19,738 nucleotides of DNA, from contig CABRWN010000016.1 of NCBI GenBank assembly GCA_902474645.1, forward strand, positions 1-19,738. Reading direction: 5' to 3'. This document shows, piece by piece, positions 13,842 to 19,738 of the stretch; the first letter of the stretch is position 1; each line of letters begins with the position of its first letter. The stretch comes from an uncultured Collinsella sp. GTDB taxonomy: Bacteria; Actinomycetota; Coriobacteriia; Coriobacteriales; Coriobacteriaceae. A program made the position numbers and the translations under genes. The notes beneath the pieces are model-generated. The model had not been told where the DNA came from, did no database searches, and was given only the letters and a program-made list of their open reading frames with translations.

Positions 13842-14173
13842 GGCGACTCCTTTGCATTTGGCGAATCCGCTCCATTGTAATGGTGCAGCCTCGGCGCGTC
13901 GTGCGCGTGAGGTGCCGAAATCGATCGGAAAGGCTGCGCGGTGCGGCCTCGCTTGTGCTCTCAAAACGTGTACGTCAGCCTCCAAAAGCTGCAGAAAATG
14001 ACATGTTTGGAGGCTGATGTACACGTTTGAGTGGAGCGGGCCGGCGTTGGAGCGCGCCAGCACTTGCGCCCAGCAAAAGTCGCACCTATCCCATGACGCC
14101 GCCCCTGCGCCGCCTGCGATGTGCTAGCGTTTGGGTGAACAAAACGAGCCCGCGCGGAAAGGATCCGGACCGT
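13842..14173. other. Divergent intergenic region of 332 nt
   Basis: This lies between the - strand phosphatase and the + strand LarC-like gene, so it should hold both promoters. No strong -35/-10 pair was found on either strand; a weak TGCTAGCGT occurs at about 14125 on +. The ribosome sites are at its two edges. The only striking structure is the palindrome at 13960-14031. No missing LarC N-terminal domain and no convincing small gene was seen. Confidence 0.5.
13960..14031. repeat. Long palindrome in the divergent intergenic region
   Basis: Arms of 27 and 26 nt (13960-13986 and 14006-14031) pair with one G-T mismatch and one bulged base around a 19-nt loop. Recognisable parts are GTCAGCCTCCAAA on one side and TTTGGAGGCTGATG on the other. 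It shares no obvious sequence with the other palindromes here, so it is a separate family. It is not at a gene end, so a terminator role is unlikely. Confidence 0.75.
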
Positions 14174-14659
14174 ATGCAATGCGATAGCACATCCCCGCTG
14201 TCTCGCGAGACCGATGCGCCCGAGACCATCGTCAAGCTGGAATGCGACATCGACGATGCATCGCCCGAGGTGCTTGCCTACGCCGCCGACCGCCTGCGCG
14301 AGGCGGGTGCGCGCGAGGTGCACTGGCTGCCCCTCTACTGCAAAAAAGGACGCCCCGGCTGGCAGCTGCAGGTGATCTGCTCGCACGAGGATATCGAGTG
14401 CCTGCAGACGATTATCTTTTTGGAGACCACGACCAACGCCGTTCGTCGCCAGGTGATGGAACGCGTTTGCCTGCCGCGCCGATTCGAGCAGGTGACAACG
14501 CCTTGGGGCGAGGTATCCGTTAAGGTGGCGACCCTGCCCGACGGCAGCGAGCGCGCGGCTCCCGAGTACGAGGATTGCGCCTGTCTTGCCCGCGAACATG
14601 ACGTGCCGCTCCAACGCGTGATGCAGACGGCTCAGAGCGCGGCACTGCGATTTGAGTGA
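14174..14659 (+). CDS. LarC C-terminal-domain-like protein (nickel insertion, free-standing)
   Basis: The 161-residue protein matches only the second domain of LarC (DUF111): KLECDIDDASPEVLAY, the LYCKKGRPGWQL segment, IIFLETTTNAVRRQ, TPWGEVSVKVA and the late PEYEDCACLAREH. LarC is the CTP-dependent nickel cyclometallase that finishes the nickel-pincer nucleotide of lactate racemase; in Lactobacillus plantarum it is made from larC1 and larC2 by ribosomal frameshifting. No larC1-like sequence lies upstream, so this is a stand-alone LarC2. The start at 14174 is supported by AAAGGA 10 nt upstream and by the lack of homology in longer versions. No LarA, LarB or LarE gene is in the window. It may work with a LarC1 elsewhere, or have another role. 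Confidence 0.82.
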   Translation: MQCDSTSPLSRETDAPETIVKLECDIDDASPEVLAYAADRLREAGAREVHWLPLYCKKGRPGWQLQVICSHEDIECLQTIIFLETTTNAVRRQVMERVCLPRRFEQVTTPWGEVSVKVATLPDGSERAAPEYEDCACLAREHDVPLQRVMQTAQSAALRFE

Positions 14660-14713
14660 CACAGGCCAACGACGCGCCGCACCAATCCTATTAACCCCAC
14701 CGAAAGGACCACC

Positions 14714-15262
14714 ATGAAATACCTCATCGCCTCCGATATCCACGGCTCGGCATATTGGATCGAGCGCCTCTGCGCCGCCATCGAGTCCGAGCAGCCTGAC
14801 CGCATCGTTCTGCTGGGCGACCTGCTCTACCACGGACCGCGCAACGACCTGCCGCGCGATTACGCCCCCAAGCGCGTGATTCCGCTGCTCAACGCCCTAG
14901 CCGACCGCATCATCGCGGTGCGCGGCAACTGCGACGCCGAGGTCGACCAGATGGTCCTCGACTTTCCCGTCATGGCGGACTACGCCATGCTGTTCGACGA
15001 GACCGGCCGCGAGTTGTTCCTGACGCACGGCCACGTCTTTGGCGCCGGCATGCACAACAGCGTCGACCACGCGCCCGCGCTGCCCGAGGGCTCCGCGCTC
15101 GTCTACGGCCACACGCACATCAAGGTCAACGAGGAGAGCGCCGCGCACCCGGGCCTGTGGCTCTTCAACCCCGGCAGCGTGAGCATTCCCAAGGACGGCA
15201 CGCACAGCTATGGCATCTACGAGAACGGCGCGTTCCGCCACGTGATCCTGGAGGAGGAGTAA
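14714..15262 (+). CDS. yfcE: YfcE/MJ0936-type metallophosphodiesterase
   Basis: The 182-residue protein has the calcineurin-like core: Asp8 and His10 in ASDIHGS, LLGDLLYHGPRNDLP, VRGNCDAEVD, LTHGHVFG and YGHTHIK, plus FNPGSVSIPKDG typical of the YfcE group. Size equals E. coli YfcE (184 residues). Such enzymes hydrolyse phosphodiesters with Mn(II) in vitro; the physiological substrate is unsettled. Ribosome site AAAGGA lies 6 nt before the ATG. It follows the LarC-like gene by 54 nt and precedes mazG by 2 nt, so it is translationally coupled with mazG. Confidence 0.9.
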   Translation: MKYLIASDIHGSAYWIERLCAAIESEQPDRIVLLGDLLYHGPRNDLPRDYAPKRVIPLLNALADRIIAVRGNCDAEVDQMVLDFPVMADYAMLFDETGRELFLTHGHVFGAGMHNSVDHAPALPEGSALVYGHTHIKVNEESAAHPGLWLFNPGSVSIPKDGTHSYGIYENGAFRHVILEEE

Positions 15263-15264
15263 CC

Positions 15265-16125
15265 ATGGCGCAGCACATGGCTCAGCAAAATGCCGAGGGC
15301 TCGCGCGATCTGTCCACGCTGGTCGACGCGTCGGCCGAGCTGCAGCATCTGGTGCAGACCATCTGGCGCCTGCGTCAGCCCGATGGCTGCCCGTGGGACC
15401 GCGAACAGACGCATCAGAGCATTGGCAAGAACATGATCGAGGAGGCCTACGAGGCGCTCGACTGCATCGAGGCTGACGATGCGGCACACCTGCGCGAGGA
15501 GCTGGGTGACGTGCTCATGCAGGTAGTGCTGCACGCGCAGATCGCAGCCGACGCCGGCGAGTTTACACTGGCCGACGTGGCGCGCGATATTGACGCCAAA
15601 CTCATTCGCCGTCATCCGCACGTGTTTGGCGATGTGGATGCCGAGAGCTCCGACGAGGTGCTCAAGATTTGGGACGAGGTTAAGCTTGCCGAGAGGGCTG
15701 CCAAGGACAAGGCCGTGGCGGCAGGCGAGGCTGCGCCCGAGGGCCTGCTCGACGGCGTGCCCACGCATCTGCCGGCGCTGATGCAGGCTCAGAAGGTGTC
15801 GCGCAAGGCGGCTGCCGTGGGCTTTGAGTGGGAGACGGTCCAGGATGTGTGGGACGAGGTCGCCGAGGAGCGTGCCGAGTTTGAGGCCGAGGCCCCTGGC
15901 TCGCCCGAGCGCGAAATGGAGTTTGGCGATCTGCTCTTTGCCCTGGTCAACGTCGCGCGCAAAGAGGGGATCGACGCCGAGAGCGCCCTGCGCGCGAGCA
16001 CGGCCAAGTTTCGCCGTCGCTGGGCTGCGATGGAGCAGATGGCGGCCGATGCCCACGTGGATCTGGCCGAGCTCTCGACCCACGGCCTCAACGACCTGTG
16101 GGATGCCGCAAAGGCGGAGGAGTAA
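15265..16125 (+). CDS. mazG: MazG nucleoside triphosphate pyrophosphohydrolase
   Basis: MazG hydrolyses (d)NTPs to the monophosphate and PPi, and can limit damaged nucleotides or alarmone levels. The 286-residue protein has the two-domain form. The N-terminal domain has WRLRQPDGCPWDREQTHQS, then EEAYEALD (Glu59, Glu60, Glu63) and EELGDVLMQVVLHA (Asp82), the ExxE...ExxD magnesium motif. The C-terminal domain repeats it less strictly in EERAEFEAE and MEFGDLLFALVNVAR. The ATG at 15265 follows GGAGGAGG at the end of yfcE. A strong terminator lies 5 nt after the stop, so the unit ends here; eno has its own leader. mazG upstream of eno is typical of actinobacteria. Confidence 0.95.
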   Translation: MAQHMAQQNAEGSRDLSTLVDASAELQHLVQTIWRLRQPDGCPWDREQTHQSIGKNMIEEAYEALDCIEADDAAHLREELGDVLMQVVLHAQIAADAGEFTLADVARDIDAKLIRRHPHVFGDVDAESSDEVLKIWDEVKLAERAAKDKAVAAGEAAPEGLLDGVPTHLPALMQAQKVSRKAAAVGFEWETVQDVWDEVAEERAEFEAEAPGSPEREMEFGDLLFALVNVARKEGIDAESALRASTAKFRRRWAAMEQMAADAHVDLAELSTHGLNDLWDAAKAEE

Positions 16126-16129
16126 GACT

Positions 16130-16175
16130 GCGGGAACGACGGGCTGACACGCCTCATCGTTCCCGCTAAATTTTT
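16130..16175 (+). terminator. Rho-independent terminator after mazG
   Basis: GCGGGAACGA and TCGTTCCCGC form a perfect 10-bp stem with a 17-nt loop, followed by TAAATTTTT. It separates the LarC-like/yfcE/mazG unit from enolase. Confidence 0.85.
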
Positions 16176-16196
16176 CGAAAATCAAGTGTATCCCTC

Positions 16197-16241
16197 GGCT
16201 AACTTAGGGCATAATGCAAAAAGTGCGACATGGCTAACTTA
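16197..16241 (+). promoter_or_regulatory. Probable eno promoter region with a 10-bp direct repeat
   Basis: CATAAT at 16210-16215 is a good -10 candidate; no clear -35 precedes it. An exact direct repeat GGCTAACTTA occurs at 16197-16206 and 16232-16241, one copy just before the -10 and one after the expected start site. The repeat may be an operator pair or chance. The resulting 5' leader to the eno start would be about 90 nt. Confidence 0.4.
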
Positions 16242-16314
16242 CGGAGGCGCACCGATGGTGCACGGTCAGCCGGTCGCTTGCATCCACTACGTTTCCAAGT
16301 GAGAGGGAGACAAC

Positions 16315-17604
16315 ATGAGCGATATTTTGGACGTCTACGGTCGCGAGGTACTCGACAGCCGCGGCAATCCCACCGTCGAGGTCGAGGTCGTGCTCGAGGA
16401 CGGCAGCTTTGGCCGCGCAATGGTGCCTTCGGGTGCTTCGACCGGCGCCTTTGAGGCCTGCGAGCTGCGCGATGGCGACAAGGGCCGCTACCTGGGCAAG
16501 GGCGTTTCGCAGGCCGTCGAGCACGTCAACAACGAGTGCGCTAACGCCGTCGTGGGCCTCGACGCCTTCGACCAGCGCGCCGTCGATGCCGCGCTGATTG
16601 CCGCGGACGGTACCCCCAACAAGACCAAGCTCGGTGCCAACGCCATCCTGGGCGTGTCGCTGGCCGTCGCCCGCGCCGCTGCCGAGTCGGCGGGCCTGTC
16701 GCTGTACCAGTACCTGGGCGGCGTCAACGCCCATCTGCTGCCCACGCCCATGATGAATATCCTCAACGGCGGTGTGCATGCCGACAATAACGTTGACTTC
16801 CAGGAGTTCATGATCATGCCGGTGGGCGCCCCGAGTTTTGCCGAGGGCCTGCGTTGGTGCGCCGAGGTATACCACACCCTCAAGGGCGTGCTGCACGAGG
16901 CCGGCCTGGGCGGCGGCGTGGGCGACGAGGGCGGCTTTGCCCCCAACCTTAAGACCAATGCCGAGCCGTTCGAGTACATCACCAAGGCCGTGGAGAAGGC
17001 CGGCTTTAAGCCCGGCGTCGACTTCATGTACGCCATGGACCCGGCCTCGACCGAGTTCTACAACGCCGAGACCGGCATGTACGAGCTCAAGGGCGAGGGC
17101 GTTGAGTATACGAGCGCCCAGATGGTCGATTACTGGGAGAAGCTCGTCGACACCTATCCCATCATCTCCATCGAGGACGGCATGGCCGAGGAGGACTGGG
17201 ACGGCTGGGTCGAGCTTACCCGTCGCATTGGCAACAAGGTGCAGCTGGTGGGCGACGACCTGTTCGTCACCAACACCGAGCGCCTCAAGAAGGGCATCGA
17301 GCTGGGTGCCGCCAACGCGATCCTGGTCAAGGTCAACCAGATCGGCACGCTTACCGAGTCACTCGAGGCCATCGAGACCGCCAAGGAGGCCGGCTACGCT
17401 TGCATCGTGAGCCACCGTTCCGGCGAGACCGAGGACTCCACGATCGCCGACCTGGTCGTGGGCGTCAACGCCGGCCAGATCAAGTCGGGCGCCCCGTGCC
17501 GCAGCGACCGCATCGCCAAGTACAACCAGCTCATCCGCATCGAGGACGAGCTCGAGGGCAGCGCGCGCTACGCCGGCAAGGCCGCGTTCTACAACATTCG
17601 CTAG
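16315..17604 (+). CDS. eno: Enolase (phosphopyruvate hydratase)
   Basis: Enolase interconverts 2-phosphoglycerate and phosphoenolpyruvate in glycolysis, so it also makes the PEP that drives the PTS of region 1. The 429-residue length is standard. Signatures in order: REVLDSRGNPTVEVEV, MVPSGASTGAFEA, GANAILGVSLAVARA, GGVHADNNVDFQEFMI, GDEGGFAP with catalytic Glu205, SIEDGMAEEDWDGW, LVKVNQIGT with catalytic Lys339, and SHRSGETEDSTIADLVVG. The ATG follows GAGAGGGAGA. It is transcribed alone or at most weakly linked to its neighbours, as terminators stand on both sides. The window's codon bias towards C- and G-ending codons is strongest here, as expected for a highly expressed gene. Confidence 0.98.
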   Translation: MSDILDVYGREVLDSRGNPTVEVEVVLEDGSFGRAMVPSGASTGAFEACELRDGDKGRYLGKGVSQAVEHVNNECANAVVGLDAFDQRAVDAALIAADGTPNKTKLGANAILGVSLAVARAAAESAGLSLYQYLGGVNAHLLPTPMMNILNGGVHADNNVDFQEFMIMPVGAPSFAEGLRWCAEVYHTLKGVLHEAGLGGGVGDEGGFAPNLKTNAEPFEYITKAVEKAGFKPGVDFMYAMDPASTEFYNAETGMYELKGEGVEYTSAQMVDYWEKLVDTYPIISIEDGMAEEDWDGWVELTRRIGNKVQLVGDDLFVTNTERLKKGIELGAANAILVKVNQIGTLTESLEAIETAKEAGYACIVSHRSGETEDSTIADLVVGVNAGQIKSGAPCRSDRIAKYNQLIRIEDELEGSARYAGKAAFYNIR

Positions 17605-17677
17605 GCACGCGGAGGTCGCGGGGGCGGGGAAGACTCGGATTTGCCTTGCTCCAGCCGGGCGCTGTTGAGCACCATTG

Positions 17678-17709
17678 GGCGCTGGGCCATATGACTCAGC
17701 GCCTTTTTT
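17678..17709 (+). terminator. Rho-independent terminator after eno
   Basis: GGCGCTG and CAGCGCC form a perfect stem, extendable by a G-T pair, with a loop around CCATATGA, followed by six Ts. It lies 73 nt after the eno stop. Confidence 0.85.
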
Positions 17710-17751
17710 ATGTCGAGCAAAGGCCGTCGAAGGCGGTGCGCGCGCTCGTGC

Positions 17752-17763
17752 TATAACTAGAAT
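17752..17763 (+). promoter_or_regulatory. Possible -10 region for the DivIC-like gene
   Basis: TATAAC (17752-17757) and the adjoining TAGAAT (17758-17763) are both close to TATAAT and lie about 40-50 nt before the start codon, after the eno terminator. No convincing -35 was found. Confidence 0.4.
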
Positions 17764-17800
17764 ACTTAGCGCAAACAAACCTCAACCGCACAAGGCGCAC

Positions 17801-18562
17801 ATGGATCAGATTTACGACAACAGGTACTATTCCGCCGGTTCGCGTGAGCCGTCGCCTCGCCGTGCGCGCACGGTGCAGCTCGGTGGGTCCGCCTACGCCG
17901 GCGCCGACCGCTCCATGCAGCGCCCGACAAGTACCTCGCGCCCCAATGCTCAAGTGAATACTTCGACAGATGGACCAGTGCGCCCGGCACGTTCGTCGCA
18001 TGCTCAGCGCTCGTCGGCTCAAACGCACGATAGGTCGAGCAGGCCCTCGAACCGTTTTTCGGGCTCGGACTTTATGCACTACGCCAACGACAACGCGGTG
18101 GTCAAGGCGATCTACGACTTTACCCACGGTCCTCAGCGAGGGCTATTCATCGGCATCGTCGTTGCCCTGGTGCTCGTGAGCCTGTATTTCCCCGTGCGCG
18201 ACCTGTACGTGGCAAAGCGTTCGAGCGATATCTTGACCAAGCAGGTCGAGATTCGCCAGCAATACAATGATGGGCTGCAAAAAAGCGTCGACAAGCTGCT
18301 CTCGGAGGAGGGTATCAAGGATGCGGCATCCGAGGACCTGGGCTTGGTGATGCCCGGCGAGAAGAGGATTGAAGTGCAGGGCCTGGACGGCGATTCGGAT
18401 GCCTCGTCGAGCCAGAAGTCGTCGAACGCCAAGAAGGCCAGCGAAGCTGCCAAGGAAATCGAAGAAGTCGGTAAGGACGCGCCGTGGTACATCCAAGCGC
18501 TCGACATGCTGTTTGGGTTTAACGGCGTCGAGGGCCAGACGGTCGTGTCCAACGGCAAATAG
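17801..18562 (+). CDS. DivIC/FtsB-family septum formation initiator-like membrane protein
   Basis: The 253-residue protein has three parts. Residues 1 to about 90 are polar, Ser/Arg/Pro-rich and probably disordered in the cytoplasm. A single membrane segment follows at about 114-131 (LFIGIVVALVLVSLYF). Then comes a heptad-like stretch (SDILTKQVEIRQQYNDGLQKSVDKLL) and the family ending EDLGLVMPGEKRIEV; the remaining tail is Ser/Lys/Glu-rich. FtsB/DivIC proteins pair with FtsL/DivIB in the divisome, with the coiled coil outside the membrane. The ATG at 17801 is supported by AAGG 5 nt upstream. Position between eno and ppx matches actinobacteria, for example the M. tuberculosis eno-Rv1024 order. 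The long N-terminus is characteristic of the actinobacterial type. Confidence 0.85.
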   Translation: MDQIYDNRYYSAGSREPSPRRARTVQLGGSAYAGADRSMQRPTSTSRPNAQVNTSTDGPVRPARSSHAQRSSAQTHDRSSRPSNRFSGSDFMHYANDNAVVKAIYDFTHGPQRGLFIGIVVALVLVSLYFPVRDLYVAKRSSDILTKQVEIRQQYNDGLQKSVDKLLSEEGIKDAASEDLGLVMPGEKRIEVQGLDGDSDASSSQKSSNAKKASEAAKEIEEVGKDAPWYIQALDMLFGFNGVEGQTVVSNGK

Positions 18563-18582
18563 CGCCCGGAGGGGAGCCCGCA

Positions 18583-19584
18583 ATGACAAATTGCAAACGC
18601 TATAAGGTGGCCGCGATTGACCTGGGAACGGTGTCGTCGCGACTGGTGCTGGCGCAGGTCGAGGCCGGGGCGATCGTGGAATCGTCCAAGCATACCGAGA
18701 TCACCGACTTGGGCGAGGGCGTGGACGCGACGGGGCGCTTTTGCGAGGCGGCCGTTGGGCGCGTGCTCGCTGCGTGCCGCATGTTTGTGGACGAAGCCCG
18801 TGCCTTTGGGGCCGCGTGCATCTGCACCACGTGCACGAGCGCCGCACGCGATGCGTCCAATGCTGCCCTGCTGCTGGACGGCCTGCGCGAGCTGGGGCTC
18901 GAACCGCAGGTGATTCCGGGCGAGGTTGAGGCGCGCCTGACGTTTTTTGGCGTAGCGCACGACTTTGCAGGCGAGCGCATCATCGTCGCCGATTCGGGTG
19001 GCGGCTCCACGGAGCTCGCGACGGGCGTCTATGCGCCTGAGCGCGGGGTCTTTGCGCTGGAGGGAACGCGCTCACTGGACATCGGTTGCCGTCGCGTGAC
19101 GGAGCGGTTTTTCTCGGCGCTGCCGCCCGCACGCGGCGAGCTTGCTGCCGCTGCCTCGTGGGCAGGCGAGCAGTTCGCCGCCTATTTTGAAGGCCTGCCC
19201 AGCGACTTTGAGCGCGCCGAGCGTCTGGTCGCGGTGGGTGGCACGGTGACTACGCTGGTGGCTCTGGTCCACGAGCTGGAACCGTACGATTCGAGCTTTG
19301 TTCACCTACGCGAGCTGTCGCTGGAGCAGGTCTCGGCCGCTATCGAGCGCATGTCTGTGTTGGACGCGGAAGGCATCGCCGCGCTACCGGGTGTACAGCC
19401 CAAACGCGCGGGCGTGATCTTGGCTGGCGCCGTGGTGATCCGCGAACTCATGCGTGCCGGCGGCTACAAGACGCTCACCGTAAGCGAGAACAGCCTACTC
19501 GCCGGCATGGCCGCCACCATCAACGAGACTCTCGACGGCGCGACCCCCACCATCGGCTGGACCCCGAGCCTGAGTGCTCTTTAA
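18583..19584 (+). CDS. Ppx/GppA-family phosphatase (exopolyphosphatase or pppGpp phosphatase)
   Basis: The 333-residue protein has the ASKHA-type phosphatase domain: the first phosphate loop AAIDLGTVSSRLVLA, GEVEARLTFFG, the second loop ADSGGGSTEL and the later VAVGGTVTTLVAL. It lacks the C-terminal HD-type half of long E. coli Ppx/GppA, so it is the short form common in actinobacteria. Family members trim inorganic polyphosphate or convert pppGpp to ppGpp; sequence alone does not choose. The ATG follows GGAGGGGAG and lies 20 nt after the DivIC-like gene, so they form one unit. In many actinobacteria a DUF501 gene sits between these two; here it is missing. Confidence 0.9.
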   Translation: MTNCKRYKVAAIDLGTVSSRLVLAQVEAGAIVESSKHTEITDLGEGVDATGRFCEAAVGRVLAACRMFVDEARAFGAACICTTCTSAARDASNAALLLDGLRELGLEPQVIPGEVEARLTFFGVAHDFAGERIIVADSGGGSTELATGVYAPERGVFALEGTRSLDIGCRRVTERFFSALPPARGELAAAASWAGEQFAAYFEGLPSDFERAERLVAVGGTVTTLVALVHELEPYDSSFVHLRELSLEQVSAAIERMSVLDAEGIAALPGVQPKRAGVILAGAVVIRELMRAGGYKTLTVSENSLLAGMAATINETLDGATPTIGWTPSLSAL

Positions 19585-19597
19585 CCGTCTTCCTCTG

Positions 19598-19664
19598 AGT
19601 TGCGGTGAAATAGTTCCTAAATAAGCTGGTAAACGGTATAAACAGGATCTATTCCACCGCAACT
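19598..19664. repeat. Palindromic repeat, copy 2
   Basis: Arms 19598-19618 and 19644-19664 pair at 19 of 21 positions around a 25-nt loop. The terminal AGTTGCGGTGAAATAG is identical to the copy at 12849; the loops differ. It lies 13 nt after the Ppx/GppA stop, again at a gene 3' end. Confidence 0.82.
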
Positions 19665-19680
19665 TAGAGCCCCGCCGGCG

Positions 19681-19722
19681 TGTAAAAGAAACGAGCCCGC
19701 ATCCCTTGGGGACACAGGCTCG
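19681..19722 (-). terminator. Minus-strand terminator at the window end
   Basis: Read on -, CGAGCC and GGCTCG form a 6-bp stem with an inner 4-bp stem (TCCC/GGGA), followed by TTTCTTTT. On + there is no T tract after the stem. It implies a - strand gene ending just beyond 19738, convergent with the Ppx/GppA gene. Confidence 0.6.
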
Positions 19723-19738
19723 AAAACTCCATATGGTA

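Noticed and set aside
9676..14031. CRISPR array made of the several palindromes
   Set aside because: The repeats differ in sequence, are irregularly spaced by kilobases and have no spacers or cas genes.
13842..14063. N-terminal extension of the PHP phosphatase by 74 codons
   Set aside because: It would translate part of the palindromic repeat; the ATG at 13841 has AAAGGAG upstream and the first metal motif begins 10 residues later.
14027..14173. A LarC1 part or frameshift site before the LarC C-terminal domain
   Set aside because: The upstream 330 nt in all frames shows no LarC N-terminal motifs and no slippery sequence joined to a LarC1-like frame.
16230..16454. Small + strand open frame of 74 codons upstream of and overlapping eno
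   Set aside because: Arg-rich, overlaps the eno start in another frame, no ribosome site and no conserved feature; more likely leader sequence.

Overview
The window is high-GC, densely coded DNA from an actinobacterium, most likely a gut Coriobacteriia member such as Collinsella. This assignment is an inference. It rests on three things: the mazG - enolase - DivIC/FtsB-like - Ppx/GppA gene order typical of Actinomycetota, a mannose-family PTS next to Amadori-product enzymes, and intergenic palindromic repeats of a kind I associate with Collinsella. No rRNA, tRNA, CRISPR array, transposase or prophage gene was seen.

Region 1 (1-4532) is a sugar-amine catabolic cluster on the + strand. It holds the 3' part of a SIS-domain FrlB/GfrF-like deglycase, all four subunits of a mannose/sorbose-family PTS (EIIA, EIIB, EIIC, EIID), and a TIM-barrel protein resembling FrlC, the fructoselysine 3-epimerase. 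Together they predict phosphorylating import of fructoselysine- or glucoselysine-type Amadori compounds, cleavage to glucose 6-phosphate plus an amine, and rescue of an epimer. Two terminator-like hairpins divide the cluster.

Region 2 (4533-13841) is a complete histidine biosynthesis locus. In order it holds a fused hisZ-hisG gene, hisD, hisC, hisB, hisH, hisA, hisF, hisI and hisE on +, then a PHP-family histidinol-phosphatase convergent on -, which supplies the one step the + strand genes lack. The operon is broken up by unusual structured spacers: alternative hairpins between hisZG and hisD, a perfect 16-bp inverted repeat between hisB and hisH, a composite 94-nt palindrome between hisF and hisI, and a near-perfect 26-bp inverted repeat at the convergent 3' ends. 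The last is a dispersed family, because a second copy lies downstream of the final gene of the window.

Region 3 (13842-16175) starts with a divergent intergenic stretch carrying another long palindrome. A free-standing LarC C-terminal domain (nickel-pincer cofactor synthesis), a YfcE-type phosphodiesterase and the MazG NTP pyrophosphohydrolase follow, ending at a strong terminator.

Region 4 (16176-19738) carries enolase with its own leader and terminator, a DivIC/FtsB-like membrane division protein with a long disordered N-terminus, and a Ppx/GppA phosphatase. The DUF501 gene usually found between the last two in actinobacteria is absent. The window closes with the second palindromic repeat and a minus-strand terminator that implies a convergent gene just outside.

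I found no convincing wholly new multi-gene system. The most noteworthy items are the hisZ-hisG fusion, the PTS-coupled Amadori pathway with an epimerase, the lone LarC C-terminal domain, and the palindromic repeats inside the his operon.
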